Shown: one piece after another, positions 43,674-57,306 of the stretch
Numbering within the stretch: the stretch's first letter is position 1
How the letters are laid out: every line of letters begins with the position of its first letter
Assembly: GCA_947625285.1 (NCBI GenBank)
Contig: CANQNS010000013.1
Location: forward strand, 1 to 60,565
Direction of reading: 5' to 3'
DNA from: an uncultured Oscillospiraceae bacterium
GTDB lineage: Bacteria > Bacillota > Clostridia > Oscillospirales > Oscillospiraceae
Length of the DNA: 60,565 bases
Translations under genes and position numbers: made by a program
Notes under the pieces: generated by a model
What the model saw: only the letters and a program-made list of their open reading frames with translations
What the model was told of the DNA's origin: nothing
The model's database searches: none

Positions 43674-44195
43674 ATGCGGCGAGACCACGATCTGGCCGAG
43701 GACGAAAAGCTCATCATGATGGCCCGGTCCCGGTGGACCAGCTGCATCCTGCCGGCCGCGCTGCTGGCGGCTTACGCGGGGGCGTGGTATATGGCCCGGC
43801 AGACCGGGGAGGACACCCTGACGTTCCATGTGCTGATGGCGGCGGCGGGGATCTGGGGCGTGCGGTTTTTCGCCCGGCGGCTGTCCACGTACCTGATGCT
43901 GACCGACAAGCGCATCTACGGCGAGGCGGGGGTGTTCGTGACCCGCACCCTGGACGTGCCTTTGGACAAGGTGGGCGGGGTGTACATCGAGCAGACCCTG
44001 CCGGGCCGTATCACCGGCCGGGGCACCGTCACCATCACCACCGCCGGCAGCCAGTTCGAGTTTCCCAGCATCCCGGAGGCGGTCAAATTCCGCGCCGCCT
44101 TGATGGAGGAGGTCGAAAACGCCCAGGAAGAGGCGGACCGCCGGCAGTCCCAGGCCTTGGCGGAGGCCATCGCCGCGTCTCTGCGGTCCCGCTGA
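43674..44195 (+). CDS. Membrane protein with bacterial PH domain (YdbS-like)
   Basis: 173 residues. Two hydrophobic segments (about 22-40 and 50-65) precede a bPH2-type domain with LSTYLMLTDKRIYGEAGV and RTLDVPLDKVGGVYIEQTLPGRITGRGTVTI, the usual PF03703 signature. An acidic/Gln helix ends it. Function of such proteins is mostly unknown; some take part in envelope stress. GGAGAGAGAGGCGGAG precedes the ATG. It lies just behind the tRNA terminator, so read-through may supply part of its expression. Confidence 0.82.
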   Translation: MRRDHDLAEDEKLIMMARSRWTSCILPAALLAAYAGAWYMARQTGEDTLTFHVLMAAAGIWGVRFFARRLSTYLMLTDKRIYGEAGVFVTRTLDVPLDKVGGVYIEQTLPGRITGRGTVTITTAGSQFEFPSIPEAVKFRAALMEEVENAQEEADRRQSQALAEAIAASLRSR

Positions 44196-44220
44196 CGCGG
44201 CCGGCCGCGCAAAGGGCGTC

Positions 44221-44268
44221 GCCACCCGGACATTCCATCGCGGGAATGTCCGGGTGGCAATATTTTAT
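44221..44268 (+). terminator. Terminator after the PH-domain gene
   Basis: A perfect 16-bp stem (44221-44236 with 44243-44258) with 6-nt loop and an AATATTTTA tail, A/T-rich but not a pure T-run. Confidence 0.75.
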
Positions 44269-44270
44269 AC

Positions 44271-44299
44271 TTGATTTTTGCCCGGGGCGGCTATAAAAT
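44271..44299 (+). promoter_or_regulatory. Probable promoter of the GIGG-repeat surface protein
   Basis: TTGATT (44271-44276), 17-bp spacer, TAAAAT (44294-44299); leader about 95 nt. Confidence 0.55.
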
Positions 44300-44400
44300 C
44301 ATATTTATATTGGGAAATTAGTTTCATTCGGAGGAGCGGACCGTACGGCCTGGACCGGCACGGCGCGCTCCGTGACAGATATGCATGAGGGCGAACCAGG

Positions 44401-47220
44401 ATGGACCGAAAGATATACAGTATTTTTATAGCGGCGGCTTTGTGCCTCTCCCTGCTGTGCGGCGCAGCCCCCGGCGTCCTGGCCGCGCCAGAAGATACGG
44501 TTGCGCCGGAAGAGACGGCTGTGCCGGAGGAAACGGTCACGCCGGAAGAGACGGCCGCGCCGGAGGATACAGCAGAACCGGAGGAGACGCCTGCGCCGGA
44601 GGCGGCGGAGGACGATCCGGAGGCGGATCTCCAAACGCCGGACGGCGATGTTCCCATGCCGGAGACGCTTGGGTCCGAGCCTGTTCCCGTTTCCTATGTG
44701 GACGCCGAGGGCCGGTCGCAGACCGTGAACGCCGTCCCGGTGGACAGCGGGAGCGTCGTGTGGGAGACCGGGTGGTATGTTGTCAACAGCGATGTGACGA
44801 TCCCCGCGCCCGTCACGGTCAGCGGCGAGGTCTGCCTCATCCTGGCGGATGGGTGCGCGCTGGGGGACAGCTATGGCATCACGGTCGAGGCGTCCGGCAG
44901 CCTGACGGTCTACGGCCAGAGTCAGGGGACCGGGACGCTGGCGGCGGACCTGAGCGGCGACGGCGCGGATCGAAGCGCCGCCATCAGCGGCGGGCGGATC
45001 GCCCTCATGGGCGGCACGGTGACCGCCGACGGGGGCCCGGACCGCGCCGGCATCGCGGGGGACCTCATGGCCGGGGGAAACGTTTTTATCGACGCCAGCA
45101 GCATTGAAACTGCGGCGGACAGGACCGGCTGGTCCGGCGTGGTTTTTGACGGGGCCGCGGGCCGGGTATACGGCAATGTGACCCTGAGCGGGAGCCGTCA
45201 GATCCCGGACGGCAAGAGCCTGACCGTCCCCGCCGGGGCATCGCTGACCGTCTCTGAGGGGGCTTCGCTGACTGTTCCGGCGGGCGCGAAGCTGACCGTG
45301 GAGCCGGGGGCTGCGCTGCAAAATAACGGCTCCATCCTGGACCGGGGGGAGATCGTCGGATACGACGGCCCGCTGGAGGGTGAGCCTGTTGAAAGCGGTA
45401 TCGCCCCCTATGCCCTGACCGACCCCTGGGGGGATTTCTCGGTCACGGGGAATGGGGCGAGCTATGATGAAGTTTCCGGTCTGCTGACCGTCTCTGACGG
45501 GGCGGACGTCACCATCGCCATGGCAGCGGGTGTGGAGAAGACCACAGATTGCCGTATCGTCGTGAAGGAAGGGGCCAATGCTACCATCACCCTGAACGGG
45601 GTGCATATCGACATGAGCGACAAGTCCTGTGCCGCTTTTGACATCCTGGGGGGCGGCAGCGTCACCGTCAAGCTGGAGAAAGACAACACTCTCGTCAGCG
45701 GCGAGAACTGCGCCGGCCTGCAGAAAAACGGCGGCCCCGGGTCGGGCGCGCTTATCATCCAGGGACCGGGCAGCCTGACCGCGACCAGTGGCTTCTATGG
45801 TGCTGGTATCGGCGGCGGCAAAAATAGTGATGGCAGCCACATCACAATCGAGGGTGGTACGGTGACTGCCATCGGCGGGACCGGGGAGCTCGTGGCTGGC
45901 AATATCGGCGCTGGTATCGGCGGCGGTTACCTGGGAGCCGGCAGCGACATCACCATTAGCGGCGGCAACGTGACCGCCATCGGCGGCTTGGATAGCGCAG
46001 GGATCGGCGGCGGACAGGGCCGGGACGGCAGCAATATCACCATCTCCGGCGGTACCGTGACTGCCACCGGCGGCAACGAGGCTGCTGGCATCGGCGGCGG
46101 ATATGAGGGGAACGGCGTCAATATCACCATCTCCAACGGAAAAGTCGACGCCACCGGCGGGGAGCATGGCGCGGGGATCGGCGGCGGCGAGTTCGATATA
46201 AGTATTGGCAACAGCCATGACATCGCCATCTCCGGCGGAGAAGTGACCGCGCAAGGCGGACAGAACGGCGCGGGGATCGGCGGTTATGGCGTCAGCGGCG
46301 TCATCATCTCCGGCGGTACGGTGACCGCCACCGGCGGCGAACATGCCGCGGGCATCGGCGGCAGCTATATGGGAGACGCCAGCAATATCACCATCTCCGG
46401 CGGCGACGTGACCGCCACCGGCTGCGGAGGCGGCGCGGGCATCGGCGGCGGCGACGGCGGAGCCGGCAGCGGCATCACGGTCCAAAGCGGTACGGTGGAA
46501 GCGCATGGCGGCGGCATGGGCGGCGCGGGTATCGGCGGCGGCAACGGCGGAGCTGGCAGCGGCATCACGGTCCAAGGCGGAACGGTGGAAGCGCAGGGCG
46601 GCACCGACGGCGGCGCGGGTATCGGCGGCGGCGACGGTGGCAACGGCAGCGGTATCACCCTCAAAGGCGGTTCGGTGAACGCCATCGGCGGCATGGGCGG
46701 CGCGGGGATCGGCGGCGGCTTCGGCGGGTCCGGCAGCGGCATTGCCGTCCAAGACGGTACGGTCACGGCTACCGGCACGGAAGGCGGCGCGGGTATCGGC
46801 GGCGGCTATAGAGGAGCCGGCGGAGACATCACCATCGCCGGCGGGGAATTGTCCGTGGAAGGCAGCGATGGGGCCGTGGGCATCGGCGGCGGCCTGGATG
46901 GCTCGTCCGGCCGTATCACCCTCTCCGGCGGCAGCGGCCGCGTCACCGGCGGGGACGCGCCCGCCTTCGGCAGCGAGCCGGTCCTGACGGGCGCTTACGC
47001 CGGGGCTTCCCTCGGATGGAACGACTACAGCGTTCTGCTCCAGCCGCCTCCGCCAAAGCCCGCCGCGCCAAAGCCCGCCCAGCCGGAGGCTTCCCCGGCG
47101 GTGGGCCGCAGCCCCAACACCGGCGACCGGGAGCGGCCCGGCCTATGGGCGGCCGCGCTGGCGGCGGGCCTGGTGGGCCTGGCGGCGGTATGGCGGCGGA
47201 AAAGACGGTCCGTGCCGTGA
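44401..47220 (+). CDS. Wall-anchored Gly-rich repeat protein with SPNTG sorting signal
   Basis: 939 residues. Signal peptide to about residue 28 (GVLAAPED), then a P/E/T-rich stalk with PEET repeats (30-75), a beta-rich region (90-330) and a domain resembling the carbohydrate-binding Cthe_2159 family (about 340-460: YDEVSGLLTVSDGADVTI...TITLNGVHIDMSD). From about 466 to 835 come 13 repeats built on GAGIGGG...ITISGGTVTATGG, about 29 residues each, likely a beta-helix. The end is a Pro-rich spacer, SPNTGD, a hydrophobic stretch and RRKRR, a sortase signal with Ser in place of Leu. It should be a surface adhesin or glycan-binding fibre. GAGGG before the ATG is modest. Confidence 0.88.
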   Translation: MDRKIYSIFIAAALCLSLLCGAAPGVLAAPEDTVAPEETAVPEETVTPEETAAPEDTAEPEETPAPEAAEDDPEADLQTPDGDVPMPETLGSEPVPVSYVDAEGRSQTVNAVPVDSGSVVWETGWYVVNSDVTIPAPVTVSGEVCLILADGCALGDSYGITVEASGSLTVYGQSQGTGTLAADLSGDGADRSAAISGGRIALMGGTVTADGGPDRAGIAGDLMAGGNVFIDASSIETAADRTGWSGVVFDGAAGRVYGNVTLSGSRQIPDGKSLTVPAGASLTVSEGASLTVPAGAKLTVEPGAALQNNGSILDRGEIVGYDGPLEGEPVESGIAPYALTDPWGDFSVTGNGASYDEVSGLLTVSDGADVTIAMAAGVEKTTDCRIVVKEGANATITLNGVHIDMSDKSCAAFDILGGGSVTVKLEKDNTLVSGENCAGLQKNGGPGSGALIIQGPGSLTATSGFYGAGIGGGKNSDGSHITIEGGTVTAIGGTGELVAGNIGAGIGGGYLGAGSDITISGGNVTAIGGLDSAGIGGGQGRDGSNITISGGTVTATGGNEAAGIGGGYEGNGVNITISNGKVDATGGEHGAGIGGGEFDISIGNSHDIAISGGEVTAQGGQNGAGIGGYGVSGVIISGGTVTATGGEHAAGIGGSYMGDASNITISGGDVTATGCGGGAGIGGGDGGAGSGITVQSGTVEAHGGGMGGAGIGGGNGGAGSGITVQGGTVEAQGGTDGGAGIGGGDGGNGSGITLKGGSVNAIGGMGGAGIGGGFGGSGSGIAVQDGTVTATGTEGGAGIGGGYRGAGGDITIAGGELSVEGSDGAVGIGGGLDGSSGRITLSGGSGRVTGGDAPAFGSEPVLTGAYAGASLGWNDYSVLLQPPPPKPAAPKPAQPEASPAVGRSPNTGDRERPGLWAAALAAGLVGLAAVWRRKRRSVP
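45796..46905 (+). repeat. Thirteen tandem GIGG-repeat units in the surface protein gene
   Basis: In-frame degenerate units of about 80-100 bp, each coding an AGIGG(G/S/Y) turn followed by an ITISGG strand and TATGG strand. Units in the second half (from 46430) share longer stretches of DNA, for example two near-copies coding GSGITVQ(S/G)GTVEA, implying more recent duplication there. Confidence 0.88.
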
Positions 47221-47241
47221 GCGGTCTTTCCATAAGACGAT

Positions 47242-47278
47242 AAAAAACATCCCCGCCGTTCGCGGCGGGGATATTTTT
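47242..47278. terminator. Bidirectional terminator with TTCG tetraloop
   Basis: A perfect 10-bp stem (47249-47258 with 47263-47272) closed by TTCG, with ATTTTTG on the plus side and A6 on the other. It serves the two convergent genes. Confidence 0.92.
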
Positions 47279-47290
47279 GTCCTGTTCGAT

Positions 47291-48541
47291 CTATTCCTCC
47301 AACGTGTCCGGCGGGGCCTCCGCCGGCGCGGGGTCCTTCTTCCAAAGCTGCCATGCCGTATACCCGGCGGCCAGCACCAGCGCGGCCAGCATGGCCGCCC
47401 CGCCGTATTTCATGGGCATGAGATAGCGCATCTTCAAATAGGCGTGATAGCCCAGCAGCGAACCGAAATTGACGCCCACCGCCGCCAGCAGCAGCCTGGG
47501 CTCCACGATAGCCAGCGCCAGCGACAGCATATCCGCGATGAAGAAATACCGGTCGTGCATATGGGGCAGGAAAAAGGGGACCCCGATGGCGAACAGCAGA
47601 CAGGCCCCGAACAGGGCCCTGTCCCGCCCGGCCTGCTTCCGCCGGATAAGGAACAGCGCGTACACCCCGCAGCAGAACACCGCCGCCAGCACGATGCCGA
47701 TCCGGGCCGCCGCGGCGTTGTCTATGCGGGTGAAGTCGATAAGGGCGTAAAGGGAGGAGGAGTTGTAGTTGAGGCCGTCGCCAATGGTGCCGGTGTTGCG
47801 TACATACAGCGTCAAAAGCTCCCAGAACCCCCGCCCGGCCAATACCGCCGGCAGTATGGAGGCGACGTACACCGCCGGGAACACCAGCACGTGCTTCCAC
47901 TTGATCTTCCCCGTTACCAGGAAGAGGAAGTATACCGGCAGCAGGAATATGCCCTGCAATTTAAAGGATACGCTCAGGGCGATGGCCGCCACGGACAGGC
48001 CCGGCCGGCCGTCCAACGCCAGATACACCGCCAGCACCGCGAAGGCGGCGTAGATCACGTCGCACTGGCCCCACAGGGCCCCGTTCAGCACCACCGAGGG
48101 AAGCCACAGCGTCAGCACGAAGGCAAAGAGCTTTTTCGTCTCGCTTCCGGTCAGCAGCCCCACCAGCCGCATGAGGGCCCAGGCCATCACCACGTCAAAG
48201 AAGATGCTCAGGAGCTTGACGAGATACAGGTCGTATATGTCGCTCAGGGTGAACAGGCTCAGAAAATAGAGATACGGCACATTGTAGTTGCAGCTCCATA
48301 TCTCCCGGCCCAGTCCCTTCCAGGGGCCCGCCTGGCGCAAGGCGTCCAGCCAAACGGTCAGCCAGTCCTGATAATCCAGCGTCTCATAGGTGAGCAGGCA
48401 GTAGCGCAGCACGAAGGCCAGCGGCACCAGCACAAGGACCGTGACCTGCTGGGCCCGGTCCCGGAAAAGCCCCTCCCGCCACAGCAGCCACAACGCCAGC
48501 ACGAGCTCCCCGTACAGCAGTATCGTCGCCCGGTAGTCCAA
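47291..48541 (-). CDS. GT-C fold membrane glycosyltransferase (Gpi18-like)
   Basis: A polytopic protein of 416 residues from the TTG at 48541, with about ten to twelve hydrophobic segments. The lumenal-type motifs YQDWLTVWLDAL, LNGALWGQCDVIYA and HMHDRYFFIADM (the H-x-H-(D/E)-R-Y-F block) are those of Gpi18/COG5542-like mannosyltransferases using lipid-linked sugars. TTG 48541 has GAGGTG 6 nt upstream and directly precedes the first membrane segment. A longer version from GTG 48643 lacks a ribosome site and would run through the rpoB promoter, so I reject it. Likely role: glycosylation of a wall polymer or surface protein. Confidence 0.8.
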   Translation of the reverse strand: MDYRATILLYGELVLALWLLWREGLFRDRAQQVTVLVLVPLAFVLRYCLLTYETLDYQDWLTVWLDALRQAGPWKGLGREIWSCNYNVPYLYFLSLFTLSDIYDLYLVKLLSIFFDVVMAWALMRLVGLLTGSETKKLFAFVLTLWLPSVVLNGALWGQCDVIYAAFAVLAVYLALDGRPGLSVAAIALSVSFKLQGIFLLPVYFLFLVTGKIKWKHVLVFPAVYVASILPAVLAGRGFWELLTLYVRNTGTIGDGLNYNSSSLYALIDFTRIDNAAAARIGIVLAAVFCCGVYALFLIRRKQAGRDRALFGACLLFAIGVPFFLPHMHDRYFFIADMLSLALAIVEPRLLLAAVGVNFGSLLGYHAYLKMRYLMPMKYGGAAMLAALVLAAGYTAWQLWKKDPAPAEAPPDTLEE

Positions 48542-48608
48542 GGAAAACACCTCGCAGAAAGAAAGCGGCGAGACCGGCTCGCCGCTGTGATTTTTTATAA
48601 AAATTGTC

Positions 48609-48638
48609 TTGACAAGCGCACCTGGAAAATGATAGAAT
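48609..48638 (+). promoter_or_regulatory. Promoter of rpoBC
   Basis: TTGACA (48609-48614), 18-bp spacer, TAGAAT (48633-48638). Start near 48645, giving a leader of about 140 nt. Confidence 0.8.
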
Positions 48639-48652
48639 AACACGCTATGCGC

Positions 48653-48681
48653 AAAGATGGACCCAAAGAGCCATCTTTTTC
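48653..48681 (+). promoter_or_regulatory. Hairpin with T-tract at the start of the rpoB leader
   Basis: AAAGATGG (48653-48660) pairs with CCATCTTT (48671-48678), 10-nt loop, followed by TTCT. Its place 8 nt after the predicted start suggests an attenuator or start-proximal pause site rather than the end of a gene. The rest of the leader to 48785 shows no gene. Confidence 0.5.
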
Positions 48682-48785
48682 TACCATCCCTATTTTACCA
48701 CCTGAACAGAAAAAGTCAAGACAGCTGACAAAATTTTTATCAACTTGCCCTGGCGTATCATTTACCGAAGGAGTGATCGAATTTC

Positions 48786-51700
48786 ATGCCGAAGGAAGTC
48801 TACTATGGCAAGACTCTCCGAAAGAGCTTTGCCCGTGTCGATGAGATCCAAGACATGCCCAACCTGCTGGAGATCCAGAAAAACTCCTACAAGTGGTTTT
48901 TGGAGGAGGGCCTGCGGGACGTGTTCCGGGACGTGGCTACGGTCACGGACTACTCCGGGAATCTGGAGCTGTCGTTCGTGGACTATACCATGGACGAAAA
49001 GCCCAAGTATTCCGTTCAGGAGTGCAAGAGCCGGGACGCCAACTACGCCGCCCCCTTAAAGGTCTCGGTCCGTCTGCGCAACAAGGAGACGGAGGAGATC
49101 AAGGAGCAGGAGATCTTCATGGGCGACTTCCCCCTGATGACGGACAGCGGTACGTTCATCATCAACGGCGCGGAGCGCGTCATCGTCTCCCAGATCGTCC
49201 GCTCCCCGGGCGTGTATTTCGACGTGCACCAGGACAAGGCCGGTCAGGACCTGTACGGCGCCACCACCATCCCCTATCATGGCGCGTGGCTGGAGTATGA
49301 GACCGACGCCAACGACATCTTCTATGTCCGCATCGACAAAAACCGCAAGATCCCCGTGACCTGGCTGCTGCGGGCCCTGGGCGCCTACGACGCCGGCAAG
49401 CCCCACACCTGGCTCACCTGCGCGCCGGACCTGGAGGAAGGCGCGGTGACCGACGAGCAGCTCAAGGCCATCTTCGGGGACGATCCTCGTATCGCCAGCA
49501 CCCTGGAGCGGGACACCTGCCACAGCCGGGAGGAGTCCCTTTTGGAGATATACCGCAAGCTGCGCCCCGGCGATCCCCCCACGGTGGAGACCAGCGAGGC
49601 CATGCTGGACGGGCTGTTCTTCGACCGGCGGCGGTATGAGCTTTCCAACGTGGGCCGGTACAAGCTCAACAAGAAGCTGGCCGCCTGGAGCCGGATCATC
49701 GGCTTCGAGCTGGCGGAGCCCATCGCGGACCTGCAGACCGGCGAGATCATTGCCGAAGCCGGCGAGAAGATAGACCGGGCCAGGGCGGAGGAGCTGGAGG
49801 CCCGGGGCCTGCTGGCCGCCGTGGTGGTAAACGAGCACGGCCAGAACGTGAAGGTCTTTGGCAACGGCATGGTGCCCATGAAGGCGTTCGTGTCCTTCGA
49901 CCCGGCGGAGCTGGGCGTGAAGGAGAACGTGCGGTATCTGGTCCTGCGCCAGCTTCTGGAGCAGTTCGGGGACGACGAGGCCGCCCTGCGGGACGCCATC
50001 GTGGAGAATATGGACGTGCTGGTGCCCAAGCACATCGTGGCGGACGACGTGTTCGCCTCGGTGAATTACCTCAACTGCCTGGCCGCCGGCGTGGGCAGCG
50101 CGGACGACATCGACCACCTGGGCAACCGGCGGGTCCGCAGCGTGGGCGAGCTTTTGCAGAACCAGTTCCGTATCGGCTTCGCTCGCATGGAGCGGGTGAT
50201 CCGGGAGCGGATGACCCTGCAGGACCTGGACGTGATCACCCCCCAGAGCCTGATAAACATCCGGCCGGTCTCCGCGGCCATCAAGGAGTTTTTCGGCTCC
50301 TCGCCTCTGAGCCAGTTCATGGACCAGACCAACCCTCTGGCGGAGCTGACCCACAAGCGGCGTATGTCGGCCCTGGGCCCCGGCGGCCTGAGCCGGGAGC
50401 GGGCCAACTTCGACGTGCGTGACGTGCATTACAGCCACTATGGCCGTCTGTGCCCCATCGAGACCCCCGAAGGCCCCAACATCGGCTTGATCTCCTACCT
50501 TGCCAGCTTTGCCCGGGTGGATGAATACGGCTTTTTGGTGACCCCCTACCGGCGGGTGGACAAGGCCGCCGGCCTTGTCACCGGGGACGTGGACTATCTG
50601 ACCGCCGACGTGGAGGACCGGTTCTTCGTGGCCCAGGCCTCCGAGGTGGACGAGGAGGGCCATTTCATCCACAACCGTGTCACCTGCCGGCACCGGGACG
50701 AGATCATAGCCGTGCCGCCCGAGCAGGTGGACTATGTGGACGTGAGCCCCCGGATGATGGTGTCCATCGCCACGGCCATGATCCCCTTCCTGGAGAACGA
50801 CGACGCCAACCGCGCCCTGATGGGCGCCAACATGCAGCGGCAGGCCGTGCCTCTGCTGACCACCGAGGCCCCCATCGTGGCCACCGGCATCGAGCACAAG
50901 TGCGCCATCGACTCCGGCGTGTGCGTGCTGGCGGAGGACGACGGCACGGTGCTTTCGGTGGACGCGGACCACATCACCGTCAAATACGACGGCGGCGAGG
51001 TGAAGGATTACACCCTCATCAAGTTCGCCCGCTCCAACCAGTCCACCGCCTTCAACCAGCGGCCCATCGTCAGCGCCGGCGAGAAGGTGAAAAAGGGCGA
51101 CGTGCTGGCGGACGGCCCCTCCACCAAGGACGGGGAGCTGAGCCTGGGCAAGAACATCCTGGTGGGCTTCATGACCTGGGAGGGCTACAACTACGAGGAC
51201 GCCATCCTGCTCTCCGAGCGGGTAGTCATGGAGGACGTATATACCTCCATCCACGTGGAGGAGCATGAGTGCGACAGCCGGGACACCAAGCTGGGCCCCG
51301 AGGAGATCACCCGGGACATCCCCGGCGTGGGCGACGAGGCTTTGAAGTATCTGGACGAGCGGGGCATCATCACCATCGGCTCCGAGGTCCGCTCCGGCGA
51401 TATCCTGGTGGGCAAGGTGACCCCCAAGGGCGAGACCGATCTGACCGCCGAGGAGCGGCTGCTCCGGGCGATCTTCGGTGAGAAGGCCCGGGAGGTCCGG
51501 GACACCAGTTTGAAGGTGCCCCACGGCGAGAGCGGCATCGTGGTGGACGTGAAGGTGTTCACCCGCAAAAACGGCGACGAGATGAGCCCCGGCGTCAACC
51601 AGGTGGTCCGGGTCTACATCGCCCAGAAGCGGAAGATCTCCGTGGGCGACAAGATGGCCGGCCGCCACGGCAACAAGGGCGTTGTCAGCCGCATCCTGCC

Positions 51701-52540
51701 CCGGGAGGATATGCCGTACCTGCCTGACGGCACGCCGCTGGACATCGTTTTGAACCCCCTGGGCGTGCCCTCCCGTATGAACATCGGCCAGGTGCTGGAG
51801 GTCCATCTGGGCTACGCGGCCCACGCCCTGGGCTGGAAGGTGGCTACGCCCGTGTTCAACGGCGCCAACGAGGAATCCATCCGCGCCTGCCTGAAGGACG
51901 CGGGGCTCCGGGAGGACGGCAAGATCCAGCTTCGTGACGGCCGCACCGGCGAGCCCTTTGACAACGACGTCACCGTGGGCTGGGTGTACTTCCTGAAACT
52001 GCACCATCTGGTGGACGACAAGATCCACGCCCGCTCCACCGGCCCATACAGCCTGGTGACCCAGCAGCCTCTGGGCGGCAAGGCCCAGTTCGGCGGCCAG
52101 CGGTTCGGCGAGATGGAGGTCTGGGCCCTGGAGGCCTATGGCGCGGCCTATACCCTGCAGGAGATCCTGACGGTCAAGAGCGACGATGTGACCGGCCGCG
52201 TGCGGACCTATGAGAGCATCGTCAAGGGCCACAACATCCCCCAGCCCGGCGTGCCCGAGTCCTTCAAGGTGCTGGTGAAGGAGCTGCAAAGCCTCTGCCT
52301 GGACGTGAAGGTGCTGGACAAGGCCGGCGAGGAGATCGAGCTGAAGGACGACGAGGACGACGACTTCACCCCCACCTTCGGGGCCGTGGAGAACAGCCGC
52401 TCCGACGACCGGGAGTTCGAGCGCAGCGGCTACAGCATCGACCAGATAGACGAGAGCGAGCTGGAGCTGGATTTCGGCAGCGACAACGGAACGCTGGAAG
52501 ACGATTATACGGACGACGATGGAGAGGAGGACTTTGAATC

Positions 52541-52544
<4 letters not shown>
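48786..52544 (+). CDS. rpoB: RNA polymerase subunit beta
   Basis: 1252 residues, full length. The rifampicin region [18 protein letters not shown]...[14 protein letters not shown] (about 505-537) keeps the D, H and S equivalent to E. coli 516, 526 and 531, so no classical resistance change; the Gln of GSSQLS is Pro. [15 protein letters not shown], the [12 protein letters not shown] block and the C-terminal [24 protein letters not shown] are normal. An acidic C-terminal tail of about 60 residues is present. The ATG follows GAAGGAGTGA. It overlaps rpoC by ATGA. No rplJ-rplL precede it. Confidence 0.97.
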
Positions 52545-56323
<3,779 letters not shown>

Positions 56324-56337
56324 CAAGCAAGACCATC

Positions 56338-56374
56338 CATCCGCCCCGTGCAAGCGGGGCGGATGCGTATTTTT
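56338..56374 (+). terminator. Terminator of rpoBC
   Basis: An 11-bp perfect stem (56338-56348 with 56355-56365), 6-nt loop and CGTATTTTT tail. Confidence 0.9.
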
Positions 56375-56396
56375 GGGATAAAAAGGGGGAAAGGCT

Positions 56397-57185
56397 ATGC
56401 AGAGCGGATGGGAGGAGCTGGGCCGGTACCGCTACGCCCACCGGGGCCTGCACGACCGGGCCGCCGGCCGGCCGGAAAATTCCCTGTCCGCCTTTCGGGC
56501 GGCGGCGGAGGCCGGGTTCGGGGCGGAGCTGGACGTGCATCTCATGGCCGACGGGACCCTGGCGGTGGTCCACGACAGCGACCTGATCCGGGTCTGCGGC
56601 CGGCCGGGGATCGTGGAGTCCCTGCGCCGGGAGGATCTGGCGGCCTGGCCGCTGCTGGGCTCCGGGGAGACCATCCCCGCGCTGGAGGACGTGCTGGCGG
56701 TCTTTGCGGACCGGGGTCCGCTGATCGTGGAGCTGAAGCCCCGCCGGGGAAACGTCCGTGCCCTGACCGACGCGGCCATGGCGCGGCTGGCGGCCTGGCG
56801 GGGGACATACTGCGTGGAGAGCTTCCACCCGGCGGTGCTGATGCGGCTGAAAAGGAAGTGGCCCGGCGTGGTCCGGGGCCAGCTGAGCCAGCGGTACGGC
56901 CATGGACGGCGGAGCGGCTTCGGCTGGCTGGCGGACCGGGCCATGACGAAGCTTCTGGTGTGCGCCCTGGGCCGGCCGGACTTCATCGCCTACCGCTGGC
57001 AGGACCGGGACGAGCCCGCCCTGGGCCGGGCATTGGAGCGGTACCGGGCCCGCGAGGTATCCTGGACCGTCCGGGACCGGCGGACCATGGAACGGCTGGA
57101 GGCGGCGGGCTCCACGGTCATTTTCGAGGGTTTTTTGCCCGACAGCCCCTTTCGGGGGCCGGCGGATGGCAAAATACCCAAATGA
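56397..57185 (+). CDS. Glycerophosphodiester phosphodiesterase
   Basis: 262 residues of the GDPD TIM barrel. AHRGLHD...PENSLSAF supplies the first His/Glu-Asn set, ELDVHLMADGTLAVVHDSDL the metal Glu/Asp and second His, and LIVELKPR the third acidic site. No signal peptide, so it would act on glycerophosphodiesters inside the cell, releasing glycerol-3-phosphate. The ribosome site is AAAGGGGGAAAGG. Its position between rpoC and rpsL, where Bacillota often carry an L7Ae-like gene, is unusual. Confidence 0.9.
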   Translation: MQSGWEELGRYRYAHRGLHDRAAGRPENSLSAFRAAAEAGFGAELDVHLMADGTLAVVHDSDLIRVCGRPGIVESLRREDLAAWPLLGSGETIPALEDVLAVFADRGPLIVELKPRRGNVRALTDAAMARLAAWRGTYCVESFHPAVLMRLKRKWPGVVRGQLSQRYGHGRRSGFGWLADRAMTKLLVCALGRPDFIAYRWQDRDEPALGRALERYRAREVSWTVRDRRTMERLEAAGSTVIFEGFLPDSPFRGPADGKIPK

Positions 57186-57210
57186 AATGAGGGAAATGGC
57201 GATTTTTCCT

Positions 57211-57239
57211 TGACACGTCTGGTTTTTTCTGTTAAAATC
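57211..57239 (+). promoter_or_regulatory. Promoter of the str operon
   Basis: TTGACA (57211-57216), 17-bp spacer, TAAAAT (57234-57239); start near 57246, leader about 60 nt. Confidence 0.85.
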
Positions 57240-57306
57240 CTGTTTTGCGTGAAAGCGTGGATATCCCGCGCCCAAAACGCAGTTTTCAAGGAAAGGAGGA
57301 AAATGG

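Noticed and set aside
48542-48643. N-terminal extension of the glycosyltransferase to GTG 48643
   Set aside because: No ribosome site, no homology, and the stretch holds the rpoB promoter; TTG 48541 with GAGGTG fits better.
50298-50380. Rifampicin-resistance change in rpoB
   Set aside because: The Gln to Pro difference in GSSPLS is not one of the classical sites, and the residues equivalent to E. coli 516, 526 and 531 are wild type.
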